Notes under the pieces: generated by a model | What the model was told of the DNA's origin: nothing | Seen by the model: the letters and a program-made list of their open reading frames with translations, nothing else | The model's database searches: none | Assembly (NCBI RefSeq): GCF_011075055.1 | Contig: NW_025401129.1 | Span: forward strand, 1 to 64,000 | Length of the DNA stretch: 64,000 bases | DNA from: Mangifera indica | Lineage: Eukaryota; Streptophyta; Magnoliopsida; Sapindales; Anacardiaceae | Direction: 5' to 3' | In this document: one piece after another, positions 34,436 through 46,000 of the stretch | Layout of the letters: each line of letters opens with the position of its first letter | Numbering within the stretch: the first letter of the stretch is position 1 | Translations under genes and position numbers: made by a program

Positions 34436-37400
34436 TCATTTTCTTCCACTTGTTCCAACTCGTGGCTTGCCTTTTACCTCATTCTCCTGCATAATAATAA
34501 AACATGCTCATGGAGCCGATTGACACTACTGTTATTACAAGTTATTCTGCAAATATATGATTAAAATAAAGGTACCTGTGGCAAGTGCAGATAGATATAT
34601 GTTTTCGCTGTTGCTGGGTTGTGATTTTCTGCACCCTTACTCCAGTCATAACAAACCTGCAGGAATTTTCAAGAGTAATCAAGACAATTCAGTCAAGGAC
34701 GATAAGAGAATTAAAAGAATAACGGACAATACTAAAGTGGTTACTGCAGATTAATAATAAAGAGGACCACCAAGAAACCATCCATATTAGGAGCCCAAAT
34801 GAAGCCTTCAATGGAAACAAATACCATAAATATTGTCACTGGAGTTTTATGCCCACACCTGATAGGGGTGAGGGATGTAATCTACTCATACTCTGTGTAT
34901 TGATCTCCGCAGCATCAATTCAACGGTTCAGTACCGAGATGCTACGGGAACCGGACACTTATGACATATCATCATTTTAGAAAATATCACAAACACCTTT
35001 GAAAATTTAAGATTTCTCATATACACCCTTATTATATCATCATTTTCTCTAATAAATATATCGATCCATAATAGTAATATATATCGTATCGTATGATACG
35101 TCTATTATATCGTATTAATTTAATACACCTCATGATACGTATCGTGTATCATAAGATACTAATAACTATGACATATAATAGACATGTTTGCTAAATGTGG
35201 CGAGAGACGAGCGAGCTTTATGAAATTGCCACTGTTTATAACCTCACACATTGCATCTCTCTATACATGTGTAAACAAGTGTGACAGTGGGAGAAGAAGA
35301 CATACTGAGTATGCAAATATTGAGCCGTCATTGTTGAATGTACTGCAAGGAATAGGCTGCCCACACCTTGACATAGCCTGAAATAATTAAAAAGAAATTA
35401 TTATATGCAAATATTCAGTGAGTATGAACAGCACAATGTGCTAGCATGATATGGACAAAACAAGATTCAACCTTGCCAAAATATAGAAAATTTAAAGTGA
35501 TAAAGAAAAGAAAATAGAAAAGACCTTGAGCCTCTGCTTACTGTCCTTGTCCCAGAAATTGAATGCACCGTCAGACCCAGAAGTTGCAAAAGTGTGATGC
35601 ATCTGCAAACAAAAGGCAGTTACATGAGATCCTCAGGAACAGAAGACAATGATTAACCCCCGAGTCCAAAGTTGATAATATAACAAATGAACAAATAGAA
35701 CCAAGATTTTGCACTTGAAAGCTCTCAAATCCTGAAGGACCTTGAGATAAGAGAAGCAAATTCATACAGCAGGAGTTGATATAACCCTGTGTGCTTGTAT
35801 TTCCTAGATTCAGCAACACAAGAAATTCTTGTTATATGATTGATAAACAGATATTGCAAAGATTGAACCACTGCCCCAGGTTTAACATCAGGGATTATGA
35901 TTTTAAGCATGTGTGAAGGCTAATACAACAGTTTTTCTCCATAAGTTAGAATACTTTTCGAGATGATCTGCCTTTTGACTATCCATTCCAGGTCTAGGTG
36001 AACAATTTGTATACCCTTTTTCCGTCGGATTTTTTTATGGTCAAAAAGTGTAGTAGTACATAAAGATTTAGTAACAAATTTCAGATATAAAATTAAGAAC
36101 TTTGGAAGTAAAAGGATGAAATTTTTTTGTAAAAAGTAGAGTACCTCAAATGGTTTTAAATTTTTTCCACGATTCACAAGATTTCCATTTCAGTGATGGA
36201 AAAGAAAAGGTTGTCTTATCAACCAACATGGAGCAATTGTTTTGGTAAAGCTTTGCTGCACTATTACACCTGACAGGTACAAAATTAACTATGGCTCCAG
36301 CATCACAATTGCCAGCAAATATAGATCACATACGATATGTTTAGCTTCCGATGAAAGAGGATGAATATAGATAGAATTTAACTATAGATGTTATTTCTCC
36401 ATATAGAAAAAAAAAAAATCTATTGTCTATGCTAACCTATATTTAATAAAAAATTTTAATAAACCAGCATGAAATGCAGTCAACCAAATACTTTTAACTT
36501 CAAATAAAATCAGAAAGCACAAAGGTAACTTACAGGATGGAAGTTCAAAGAATTGACTGAGTATATATCATTGCCATCTCTGTGGCATTTGAATGTGAAA
36601 TTCTTACTTTGCTGTGAATCATCTAGATGATGTACACCAACCCTTCCCTCTATTGAACCAACCTAGAAAAAATCAAATCACAATTTTTAATTATCAGACT
36701 AGCCAATCACCATAGTACATATGGACCAAAAAAAAAAAAAGAAATGGAAACAAAGGCAGTAAGCTTAAATAGGAAGTAGTGAAGAGTCAATGACACTGGG
36801 AAAACAAAAAATGAATGAAATATAAAGTGGAACAGGAGCTAAGGACTTCTTGTGAAAATAAAGGTCACAAAAAGGAGGGGGAATGACTACAACCAAAATT
36901 AACTGAATACATACCAAAAACCCTTGCTGATCAGGAAAGGCAGCTACACATCTTGTCTGACACTTCAAGGGTGAAGGAATTCTTTTAAATTCAGTCTGTT
37001 ATCATTAAACATTATCAGACAAATTTGTAAGATATAGTCATAAGTAATCTCCAACTCAGACAATTGGCATCCTAAAAAAATTTAGAACTTTATCACCGCA
37101 CAAACATTTTCATTTTCACATCCTCTTAACCCCTTTGGTGTTTTATGAAAAGATATCTTTCATCCACCCTTTCATAAAATTGCACCTAAACTGAGTAAAT
37201 GACCAGCAGTTTTCAATATGTTTCTCATTTACTTATAATACAGGAATAAAATTGTGTGGCCAATACTATCAAGTTAGACAGAGAACAAATCAATTTGAAA
37301 ACATAGTCAGACGTGGGTAATTGAAAAGATTAACAACATTTTTTATCAAAGAAAAATAAGGAAAAGAAAAGATGAAATACATATAATCACAATGCATATC

Positions 37401-40269
37401 ATAAAAAATTAACCTAAAAATTACAACATCAATCTTTTTTAAGAATAACATATTATAAAAGACGTTATTTATATTGTAAACAAGAAATGAGAATAACAAC
37501 CACAATGATAACAGGAAATCACTCTTTTTTAGACCAGGTTTTGCAGAACAATTGAAGGACCTCCATAAGGCTTTTATATAAGATAAAAGTGGATTACCCA
37601 AAAGGATAACTTTTAGTTTGAAGAAAATCAACCGGTGGTTGGTCATAAAAAAAAATCAACTAGTAATTACATGTTATAATGCCACATTCAATAAGATGCT
37701 TAAAATATTAAATCTGAAATTACACTAACTAGGCTACTAGTACTGACAATTCAAAATAACAAATGCCTAAACTGCTCTCAATGATTGTTTCCTGTTTGAA
37801 TTTCCTTATAAAACAATGCAATCAAAGAATAAGAAAACGTACCTGTGGGTTCTGCAAGTTAAAGACAACTAGATTTCTATCTGCAGTGCCAACAACCATC
37901 AGAGGATGCCTCACTGTGAGTGCATAACAGCGATCAGGTAGCTGTTGAGTGTGCACAGGATTTGACTGCCTTGTGTCCCAGTACCTAATTACAGATTGGA
38001 TATCATCACAAACACTCATCAGTGACTGACACACACAAGGAACTCAAATATGCAAGCACACTGTCTACATGTAACAGATGCATGTAAAACCATAAACAGT
38101 ACACAGTGAAGACAAATGCAGTTGGATTAACCAAATCTTAACATTTATCACAAAATAATATGAAATTAAACCAGAAAACAACTGACAGAACGAGAGCAAG
38201 AGAGACACACTCCCCACAATAGTATACTCTTATTCTAGGCCTTCTCCCTTTATCAACTAGTAATTATTAAGCACTGGAAAAGTAGGCCAATGGTTTGAGA
38301 GTCCAAGCCCTGCCACCCCACCTCTTTCACAGCAAAAAGTGTTAGTACAGTTTAAAATAGCAGAACAAAACATGCATCAAGTGGAACCACCAGCCTTCCA
38401 CACATATGAATTCAATTATCTGATCCCACCATGTACAACAGATCATAGAACTACCATCTGACCATTACTTCTTTTAAGATAATGTAAACTAGATTTAGCT
38501 CCCTAGATTCACATATCAGCTAATTTGTAAATAGTTGAGGCTACTTTCACGTAGCATGTGGACTTATAAAGTATGCAAGTCCTAAACCTAAAGTACTTGA
38601 AAAAATTACAATTTCTGTTATAAGCCTAAACTAAATAGCCAAGAAATTCCAAGCAAACAACAGTATAAGACTGACCAACAAAGAGAAAGGAGAGAAAATA
38701 TTACTTCACAGTCTTGTCCCAGCTTCCAGTGACAAGTAGATTCATCTCTGGAACCCAGGCAACCTCTTTAATTGGTGCATCATGCATGGCCACAGTCACT
38801 GGCTGACCACCAGACAGCAGAGGCCACATCTTCACCTGCTTGTCACATCCTCCAGAAAAGACTGTAGTTCCATCATCCTTCCATGTTGAGCACAAAACCT
38901 TTAAAATGGAAAAACAGACAAAAGTTATAAATTGCAATTATGAATTGCACAACAGAAAATGGATTTGTAATAAGAATAAACTTGGTTTAAAATTACTGGT
39001 TGGTCGTGTGAAATTGATGCCTTGGGAACACTAGCCACATTAGCTCCATTGCGTGAAATTTCCCAACAACGTACCTGCCATATCATTCAATCAGGAGGAA
39101 TTTGAATACAGCAGTTTTAACCAACAAATAGAAGACATAAACTATACAACAGAGAAAAATCCACAACCTGATTATCCCATGAAGTCGCAACCAAGAAATT
39201 GGCCTTGGGACTGAAACTAAGGCTTGAAACAGAATCACTGGGAGGCTGAGCCACCTGACATTCAGAGGTTTCACATAAATCCTTTTCTTTTCACACAAAG
39301 TACATTTTAAACCGTCAACAAAGCTCACCAAAGAACCAAACTTCCATACCATTAAACTTTAGACGAATATAAAATGTGAATATATAAGTTAAAGCCTAAG
39401 TTTTTCATAACACTTCTACTTAGTCTAATGTACTATCACATGTTATCCTAAAATATGTTTAAGGTTTGTAGGATAAAATGCCAAAAAATTTTGACATGCT
39501 TGGGGATTTGAAAAATTGTTTTAATAAATCACATATGCATGTAATTCTTTCCTACAATTTAGCTTTTTTCAACAATGCTGCTTCTAAAAATAGTGTTCAC
39601 CACAAAACTTGTAATTTAGTAATTAGTATAACCTATTTTAGCACAAGCAATACTCTTCCCAGTTTCATCCCAGGAGCAGTAAGTAACACTACTAACATTA
39701 ACATGAGTGCATTCATGATTCAGTTGAGTTGACAAATGCTTTGGATAAAAAATAAATAAAATTAAACTAGGAAGAATCATTAACAAAGTTTCAGCTCAAA
39801 ATTAAGCCCTTCATAGGAGAAGCAACAACAAGATGTTTAACCACGATTAACATCAACAATTCATATTTGCTTAACTTAGCCAAAGGAAAATGAAATCATA
39901 AAATCTATTATCACAACAGATTGCAAAATTAATTAATTAGGCAAGCTATAACAATCACTAAATTCATGCACCAATTAGGATCGTATTGAAAATTTACACA
40001 AGCAAGCTTTCAAAAATAAACTGGAAATACAAAAATAAATAAATAAATAAAAATATCGACGGATATCTACTAACACAATTACTAGCGATATTTACAAATA
40101 GGCAAGCTATAACAATGGAAAATTCATAAGACCGCTTAAGATGTTAGAGAAAAATTACACAAAGAAGCTAGGGAAAAAAAAAAGCTGAAAATACAAAAGA
40201 AATAAAAACCTCGAAGGATTTGTTAGGGTTTTGACTGGTAGCAGTAGCAGCAGTGCCGAAAGTAGCCAT
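34436..40269 (-). CDS. RAE1: RAE1 mRNA-export WD40 protein
   Basis: WD40 beta-propeller that works at the nuclear pore in poly(A) mRNA export and spindle assembly. 350 residues, matching the family length. Exons: 40269-40210, 39254-39168, 39074-38997, 38898-38705, 37984-37843, 36995-36915, 36662-36534, 35602-35525, 35377-35306, 34656-34576, 34486-34436, all GT-AG. After a short MATFGTAATATSQ leader come PPSDSVSSLSFSP..LVATSWDNQVR, CSTWKDDGTTVFSGGCDKQVK, EVAWVPEMNLLVTGSWDKTVKYWDTR, and the C-terminal GSDGAFNFWDKD and FAYSVCYDWSKGAENHNP blocks that are diagnostic for RAE1. A dispersed repeat lies in intron 9 (34657-35305). The neighbouring H+-ATPase and Nup96 genes are RAE1's neighbours in Arabidopsis too (At1g80670). 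It is head to head with Nup96, 2.8 kb away. Confidence 0.97.
35000..35165. repeat. dispersed repeat (copy 2) in RAE1 intron 9
   Basis: Shares with 27950-28100 the blocks ACACCCTTATTATATCATCA, TATATCGATCC..GTAATATATATCGTAT and ATCGTATTAATTTAATACA. It then adds the palindromic ATGATACGTATCGTGTATCAT. It lies fully inside intron 9 (34657-35305) and is in the same orientation as copy 1. Confidence 0.6.
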
Positions 40270-40388
40270 TGAATGAGTTTTTTTATTTGTTAACAATAAG
40301 TGTGATGTTGAGAAGGATTTACAGAGAGAGGGAGTAGCTGAGTGAGAAGGATTGTGTTTTGGATTTGAAAGAAGAGGGAAAAGAGAGC

Positions 40389-40400
40389 GGTATTTATAGG
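40389..40400 (-). promoter_or_regulatory. TATA box of RAE1
   Basis: Minus-strand CCTATAAATACC, 120 bp upstream of the RAE1 start codon. The foldback element begins only 134 bp further upstream. Confidence 0.6.
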
Positions 40401-40835
40401 GAGAGGAAATGTCAGGCTAATAATGTTTAAGAAATTGTAGAATAATTCTCATAATTTAAGAATTGGCCAAAAGATCGTTCCAACGGAAGGTTTGATGCAT
40501 TCCAAACTTTCACCACAGACATCTTTTTTAAATGGAAAATTAATTAAAACAGACGCGGAATTTGCCATGTGAACTTTTTTTTGATAAAATTTATGTAGTT
40601 TTACCTTTTTAATTAAACCTTATTTTTTATTTTAATAATAATCTTTATCATATTTTTTCTTATCCAGATTAGTTTTTATCAAAAAACTCTTATTTTTAAG
40701 AATACATAAATTAAGTTTAATTTTTTCGTAATTGTTAAAATTTACATATAAAAAATAGATTAATTTATGATGTAATAGTTGATGTTTACATACCTTTAGA
40801 AAATAATAAACATAACAATGCAGAGACTGCGTTAT

Positions 40836-41255
40836 TTTGAAAGGGTGCGAAAATGTGTAAAATGGTGAAAAAATATAAGAAAGTATAAAAAAGTACGTGA
40901 AAATGTGAAGGAGTACATAAAACTGTGAAGGGATACGTAAAATTGTGAAGGGGTGTGTGAAACTGTGAAAGAGTGCATAAAAATATGAAGGGGTACCTGA
41001 AAATACAAACGGGTATGTAAAAATATAAAAGAGTAAGTAAAAATATAAACGGGTGTGTGAAAATATAAACGAGTGCGTGAAAATATAAATTGGTGCGTAA
41101 AAATGCAAACAGTTACATAAAAATACAAAACAGGTGCGCAAAAATATAAATGGGTGCGTGAAAATACAAATGGGAGTGTGAAAATACAAACAGATGCGTA
41201 GAATATAAAAAGAGTACATAGATTATAAAAAGGGTGCGTGAGAATATAAAAAGTA
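40836..41255. repeat. 20-bp minisatellite array, left arm
   Basis: About 20 degenerate units of GGGTGCGTGAAAATATAAAC. Variants alter the GTGCG segment (GTACG, GTATG, GAGTA) and swap TATAAAC with TGTGAAG in the outer units. The best units are near the centre of the arm, and the outer units are more diverged. Confidence 0.88.
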
Positions 41256-41436
41256 TATATTATATTATTAATATATATTGTATTAATAATATAATATTAT
41301 ATATATATATAAAAGGGTGCATGCAAATGCAATGCAAAGGGGTGCATATCTCTTTGTATTTTCACACACCCCTTTATATATAATATATTATAAATTATAT
41401 TATATTATATAATATATTATTATTATTATTATTATT

Positions 41437-42062
41437 ACACACATGTTTGTATTTTTACACATTCATTTGTATTTTCACGCACTCTTTTATATTTTTACGT
41501 ATTCGTTTGTATTTTTATATACTCGTATGTATTTTCACGCACCTGTTTATATTTTTATGTACCCGTGTCTATTTTCACGCACCTGTTTATATTTTCATGT
41601 ACTCGTTTGTATTTTCACGTATCCATTTGTACTTTTACACATCCGTTTGTATTTTCACGTACCCCTTTACATTTTTATGCACTCCTTCACATTTTTACGC
41701 ACCTCTTCACAGTTTCATGCACTCCTTCACAGTTTCACGCATTCCTTAATATTTTTACGCACTCCTTCACATTTTCCTGTACCTCTTCACAGTTTCAAAC
41801 ACCTTTTTACATTTTTTACGCACTTTTTTGTATTTTTATACACCTGTTTATATTTTCACGTACTCTTCACATTTTTACACACCATTTCACATTTTTATGC
41901 ACCCCTTCACAATTTCTTACACTCATTTACATTTTTTATGCACTCTTTCACAGTTTCATGCACCTTTTTACATTTTCGTATATTTTTACACCATTTCACA
42001 CCTTTTTGCATATTTTCACACTCTTTTGAAAAAATGCGTATCCTTTCCCTATTTTACACACA
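41437..42062. repeat. 20-bp minisatellite array, right arm (inverted)
   Basis: About 30 units of GTTTATATTTTCACGCACCC, the reverse complement of the left-arm unit. Outer units show the matching CTTCACATTTTTACGCACYC variant, so the unit subtypes are arranged as mirror images in the two arms. The right arm has about ten units more than the left. Confidence 0.88.
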
Positions 42063-42901
42063 CCTTTAGCACTTGTGCACAACCCACACACACTCTTTGT
42101 ATAGTTATGTTTATCATTTTCTAAACGCATATAAATATCAACTATTACATTAAAATTTAATCTGATTTTTATATGTAAATCTTAACCATTATAGATAAAT
42201 TAAACTTAATTTGTATACTCTAAAAAATAAAATATTTTATGGTAAAAACTAATATAGGTAGGAAGAAATACGATAAATGGTATTATTAGAATAAAAAGGT
42301 TTACGTGACAAATTTTATGTCTATTTTAATTAATTTTCCTTTTTAAATAAACAATTTTACTATTGATTAAAGTTTTTCAATTTGAAAAAATTATATTTTT
42401 TTCTTCAAATTTAAGAGTTTCTTTTTCACCTATTCGATTACTATTTTCATCTCTAGTAACTTTTTTTTTCACCTAAAACTATCATCATTAACCTATCACA
42501 TTTTCCCCTTTCCACTTCTCTAGTCACTGCTTTAAATTCGACAAACCTAGACAAAGAGTTTCGTTTGAATTCAAACAAAAGGTTTTCTTTAGATATGTCA
42601 TTGTCCAAACAAAACTCTTTATTTGAATGATGTCATTGTCTAATCAAAAGATGAAACTCTTTGTCATCCAAACAAAAAATGAAACTCTTCGTCTGGATTC
42701 ATGGGATCTAGATCGGCGGTCATAAAGGTGGAAAGACAGTAATTTCAAGGAGCTGGGGCTTAAATATCTCTTTTGTTTTTTTTTTCCCAAACACAGTGAT
42801 TTATGAAATCTTGGGGTGGCTCATTAATTCAAAGCCCAGCCCGGTGACAAAATAAGTTGCAACTTTCCCTCCCTCAGTTCAGACGCCGCTGCGGCTGCAA
42901 A

Positions 42902-42961
42902 ATGCTCTCTCATTCTCCAGCTTCCAGAGTTCACAAGATCCTCATTTCACTTCAACCGTAG
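42902..42961 (+). promoter_or_regulatory. possible uORF in the Nup96 leader
   Basis: ATG at 42902 opens a 19-codon frame that stops at 42959-42961, 92 bp before the Nup96 ATG. It is relevant only if the transcript starts upstream of 42900, which the sequence does not prove. Confidence 0.3.
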
Positions 42962-43053
42962 ACCGGAACTGCCGCTAACCGGGAAAACAACATCAAACCA
43001 AAACCATAACTCTCCTCCCGCAACCTTCTCACCTCTGCTTCTTAGGCGCAATC

Positions 43054-46000
43054 ATGGCTTCTTCTTCTCTGCTCCCGGTCGTCGGTAATCCTGGAAACTC
43101 CTCTTACTACGTCAAATATTAACTTATCGGTTGCTTAAAGAAGTTCACGTATAAGTAATCATAGATTTTTAAATTTCATACAATTTGGATTCGCTTTTTT
43201 TTTTTTTTTGGAGTTTTAACGTTAAATGTGTCGCAGAGTTAAGCGAATTGAAATTATCTTTAAGCCGAAGAAAATGTGAGGTTAATTTCTCATTTTCTAT
43301 TGTTTTCTGTTAATTTTCTTAGCGGCCAAACAGGGGGATAGGGTTTGGCATGTCTGCTATTAAGTCCATGCTTTTACAGTGCTCTTGTTAGGTTTCTAGA
43401 CTGAATTGGTTTACTTTCTAACTTATTACTTGAAACTTTTTAATACAATATCTTGATAGTTGAATGTGAGACCGTTATTTGACAATGTATTTATAAGTTG
43501 GATTCATTTATCTTAATGTAATTTCCATTTTCGATAGTTAGAGTGTTGAAAGTTATATGTACTCAGGATATAATTTTTTTTTACAATTTTTTTAATGTAG
43601 AAAGTGTTTCTATGCTGTTTACATTGACATTGTATTTTATGTTATCAGGGGGTTTCTGTGAACTTCATAGTGCAAGAATAAATACCTCATCGGATAATAT
43701 TCATGTAATGGGCCCTGCTGCTGGAACTTCCTCTAATGTATCTCAATACAACAAAAGGAAGATCTTGCATAACGCTGATCTCTCATCATATGAGATATTG
43801 AAAGAGATCAGAGATGTCTTACCTATTTTGCAGTCTTCTGATTATTACATGAAACCTTGCTTGGAGGATTTAATTAGGAGTGAAGTCACAGATCCAGGTT
43901 ATTCTAGCCGGGTTCCTGATTTCACAGTTGGACGGCATGGTTATGGATATGTAAAGTTTCTTGGGAACACTGATGTTAGATGTCTAGATCTAGATCAAAT
44001 TGTAAAGTTCCATAGGCATGAGTTAGTTGTGTATGAAGATGAAGATTCAAAGCCTGCAAATGGTCAGGGCCTAAACAAAGCAGCCGAAGTGACTTTGATG
44101 CTACAAATAAGAAATTTAAGTTCAAAAGATGGGCATTTAAATGATGTTGTGAAGAAATTGAAGGAGAGTACGCAGAGACAAGGCGCTCAGTTCATTTCGT
44201 TTGACTCTATGAATGGTGAATGGAAATTCTTGGTTGACCATTTTAGCAGATTTGGGTTAAGTGAAGATGAGGAAGAAGATATTGCTATGGATGATGCAAC
44301 CCCTGTTCAAGATTCAGCAGAGATGAATGGTGAGGTATATGATGTCGATGAAGAAACCCAAATGGATTCTATGGGACCTGAGCTTTCTCATTCTCTTCCT
44401 GCACATCTTGGGCTTGACCCGATAAAGATGAAAGAAATGAGAATGTTGATGTTTCAAGAAGAGGAGATTGATGATTTCAATGGGATGCCTTTGCGGCAGA
44501 AACCATCCCTTGTTAAAGAATGCATAAGATCTCCTCTGCAGTATTCCTCCCAGAAAATGAGCCACAGATCTAGTCCACCTGTTGCACGAAAACCTCCACT
44601 AGCTTTGCTGGAGTACCACCCTGGTAGTTTTGATTCTGCTTCTCCTGGAACAATTCTGATGACTCAACAAAATAAGGGCTTGCCTGTAAAGAAAATAAAA
44701 TCAGATGGGTTTAAGCTGGATCTCAGGCATGAGACACCAGTAACTGGAAGCCACTCTCACAATATTGTTGATGCAGGTTTGTTTATGAGTAGATCATTTC
44801 GTGTTGGATGGGGCCCAAATGGCATCCTTGTTCACAGTGGTCCTCCAATTGGTACTAATAACTCACATGGGGTACTATCTTCTGTGATCAATGTGGAGAA
44901 GGTTGCAATTGACAAAGTGTTAAGAGATGAGAATAACAAAGTGAGAAAGGAACTTGTTGAATTTTCATTTGATGCTCCATTGAACCTCCACAAGGAGTTG
45001 AATCATGAAACAAAAGAAGTAGAGGTTGGTTCCTTCAAGTTGAAGCTTCAAAAGGTTGTGTCAAATCGTTTAGTGCTTTCAGAAATTTGTCGGAGCTATA
45101 TAGACATTATAGAGGCAGAGCTGGATGTACCTGGGATATCTTCTTCTGCTCGTTTGGTTTTGATGCACCAAGTAATGGTCTGGGAATTGATAAAAGTTTT
45201 ATTTTCAGAAAGAGAAAATAGTGGGCAATCAAAGCCTGTGGCTGCTGACAATGAGGAAGACATTATGCAGGATATGAAGGAAGGTCCTCCAGATGTAGAC
45301 ACAGAAGCACTCACTCTTATTCGAAGGGCAGAGTTCAGTTATTGGCTGCAAGAGAGTGTTTGCCACCGGGTACAAGAGGAAGTAAGCTCCTTGGATGAAT
45401 CAAATTATCTAAAGCACATATTTTTACTCCTAACAGGGCGACAGCTAGACTCATCTGTGGAACTGGCTGCTTCCAGAGGAGACGTAAGACTGGCTTGTTT
45501 GTTAAGTCAAGCTGGTGGGTCCATGGTGAGCCGTTCTGATATTGCTCGTCAGCTTGATCTTTGGCGACTGAATGGGATGGACTTCAATTTCATTGAGAAA
45601 GATAGAATTAGGCTTTATGAGTTGCTTGCTGGCCATATTCATGGCTCATTACAGGATGTTAAAATTGATTGGAAGAGGTTCCTAGGTTTATTGATGTGGT
45701 ATCAACTACCACCTGACACCTCATTGCCTGTTGTTTTTCAAACTTATCAGCACCTTCTTGAAGATGGAAAGGCTCCACCTCCTGTTCCAATTTATGTTGA
45801 TGAAGGACCCATAGATGAGCCTATTCACCAGGGTACAAAGGAACACTTTGACCTCTCATATTATCTGATGCTTCTTCATGCCAGTGGTGAGAGTAAATTC
45901 GGCTTTTTGAAGAAAATGTTTAGTGCCTTCTCTTCAACACATGATCCACTAGACTACCATATGATCTGGCATCAACGTGCAGTTTTAGAAGCAGTTGGTG

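Larger units (their letters stand above)
40534..42339. mobile_element. foldback element with minisatellite arms and 9-bp TSD
   Basis: A giant palindrome of 1806 bp. Outer ends are inverted GGAAAATTAATTAAAA (from 40534) and TTTTAATTAATTTTCC (to 42339), directly flanked by identical 9-bp repeats TTTTTAAAT (40525-40533 and 42340-42348). Inverted similarity continues through AGACRYRRAATTTGYCAYGT, then TAATAGTTGATRTTTAYAT and TTTAGAAAATRATAAACATAAC (left to about 40830, right from about 42095). Inside lie two inverted arrays of about 20-bp units: GGGTGCGTGAAAATATAAAC on the left (about 40836-41255) and its complement GTTTATATTTTCACGCACCC on the right (about 41437-42062). The centre is a 180-bp AT spacer. 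The 9-bp duplication suggests the Mutator superfamily. Arms made of tandem repeats recall Foldback elements. It has no transposase. Confidence 0.85.
40270..43053. other. divergent RAE1/Nup96 intergenic region
   Basis: Holds the RAE1 leader and TATA box (40389-40400), a GGCCAAAAG end of the GGCC MITE family at 40465, the 1.8-kb foldback element (40534-42339), and about 700 bp before the Nup96 start. The last 200 bp are GC-richer and probably contain the Nup96 leader. Confidence 0.6.

Noticed and set aside
40836..42062. Regularly repeated units that superficially suggest a CRISPR array
   Set aside because: Units are directly tandem and degenerate with no unique spacers, in plant nuclear DNA and inside a foldback element.
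40632..42124. Several overlapping open frames of 98-208 codons rich in Phe, Tyr, Ile, His and Thr on both strands
   Set aside because: They are translations of the 20-bp minisatellite. A stop-free 20-bp unit stays open in all three frames and repeats every 20 residues, so these are artefacts and not proteins.
44314..45314. Minus-strand frames opposite Nup96
   Set aside because: Shadows of the long Nup96 exon 2; codon pattern and conservation support the plus strand.
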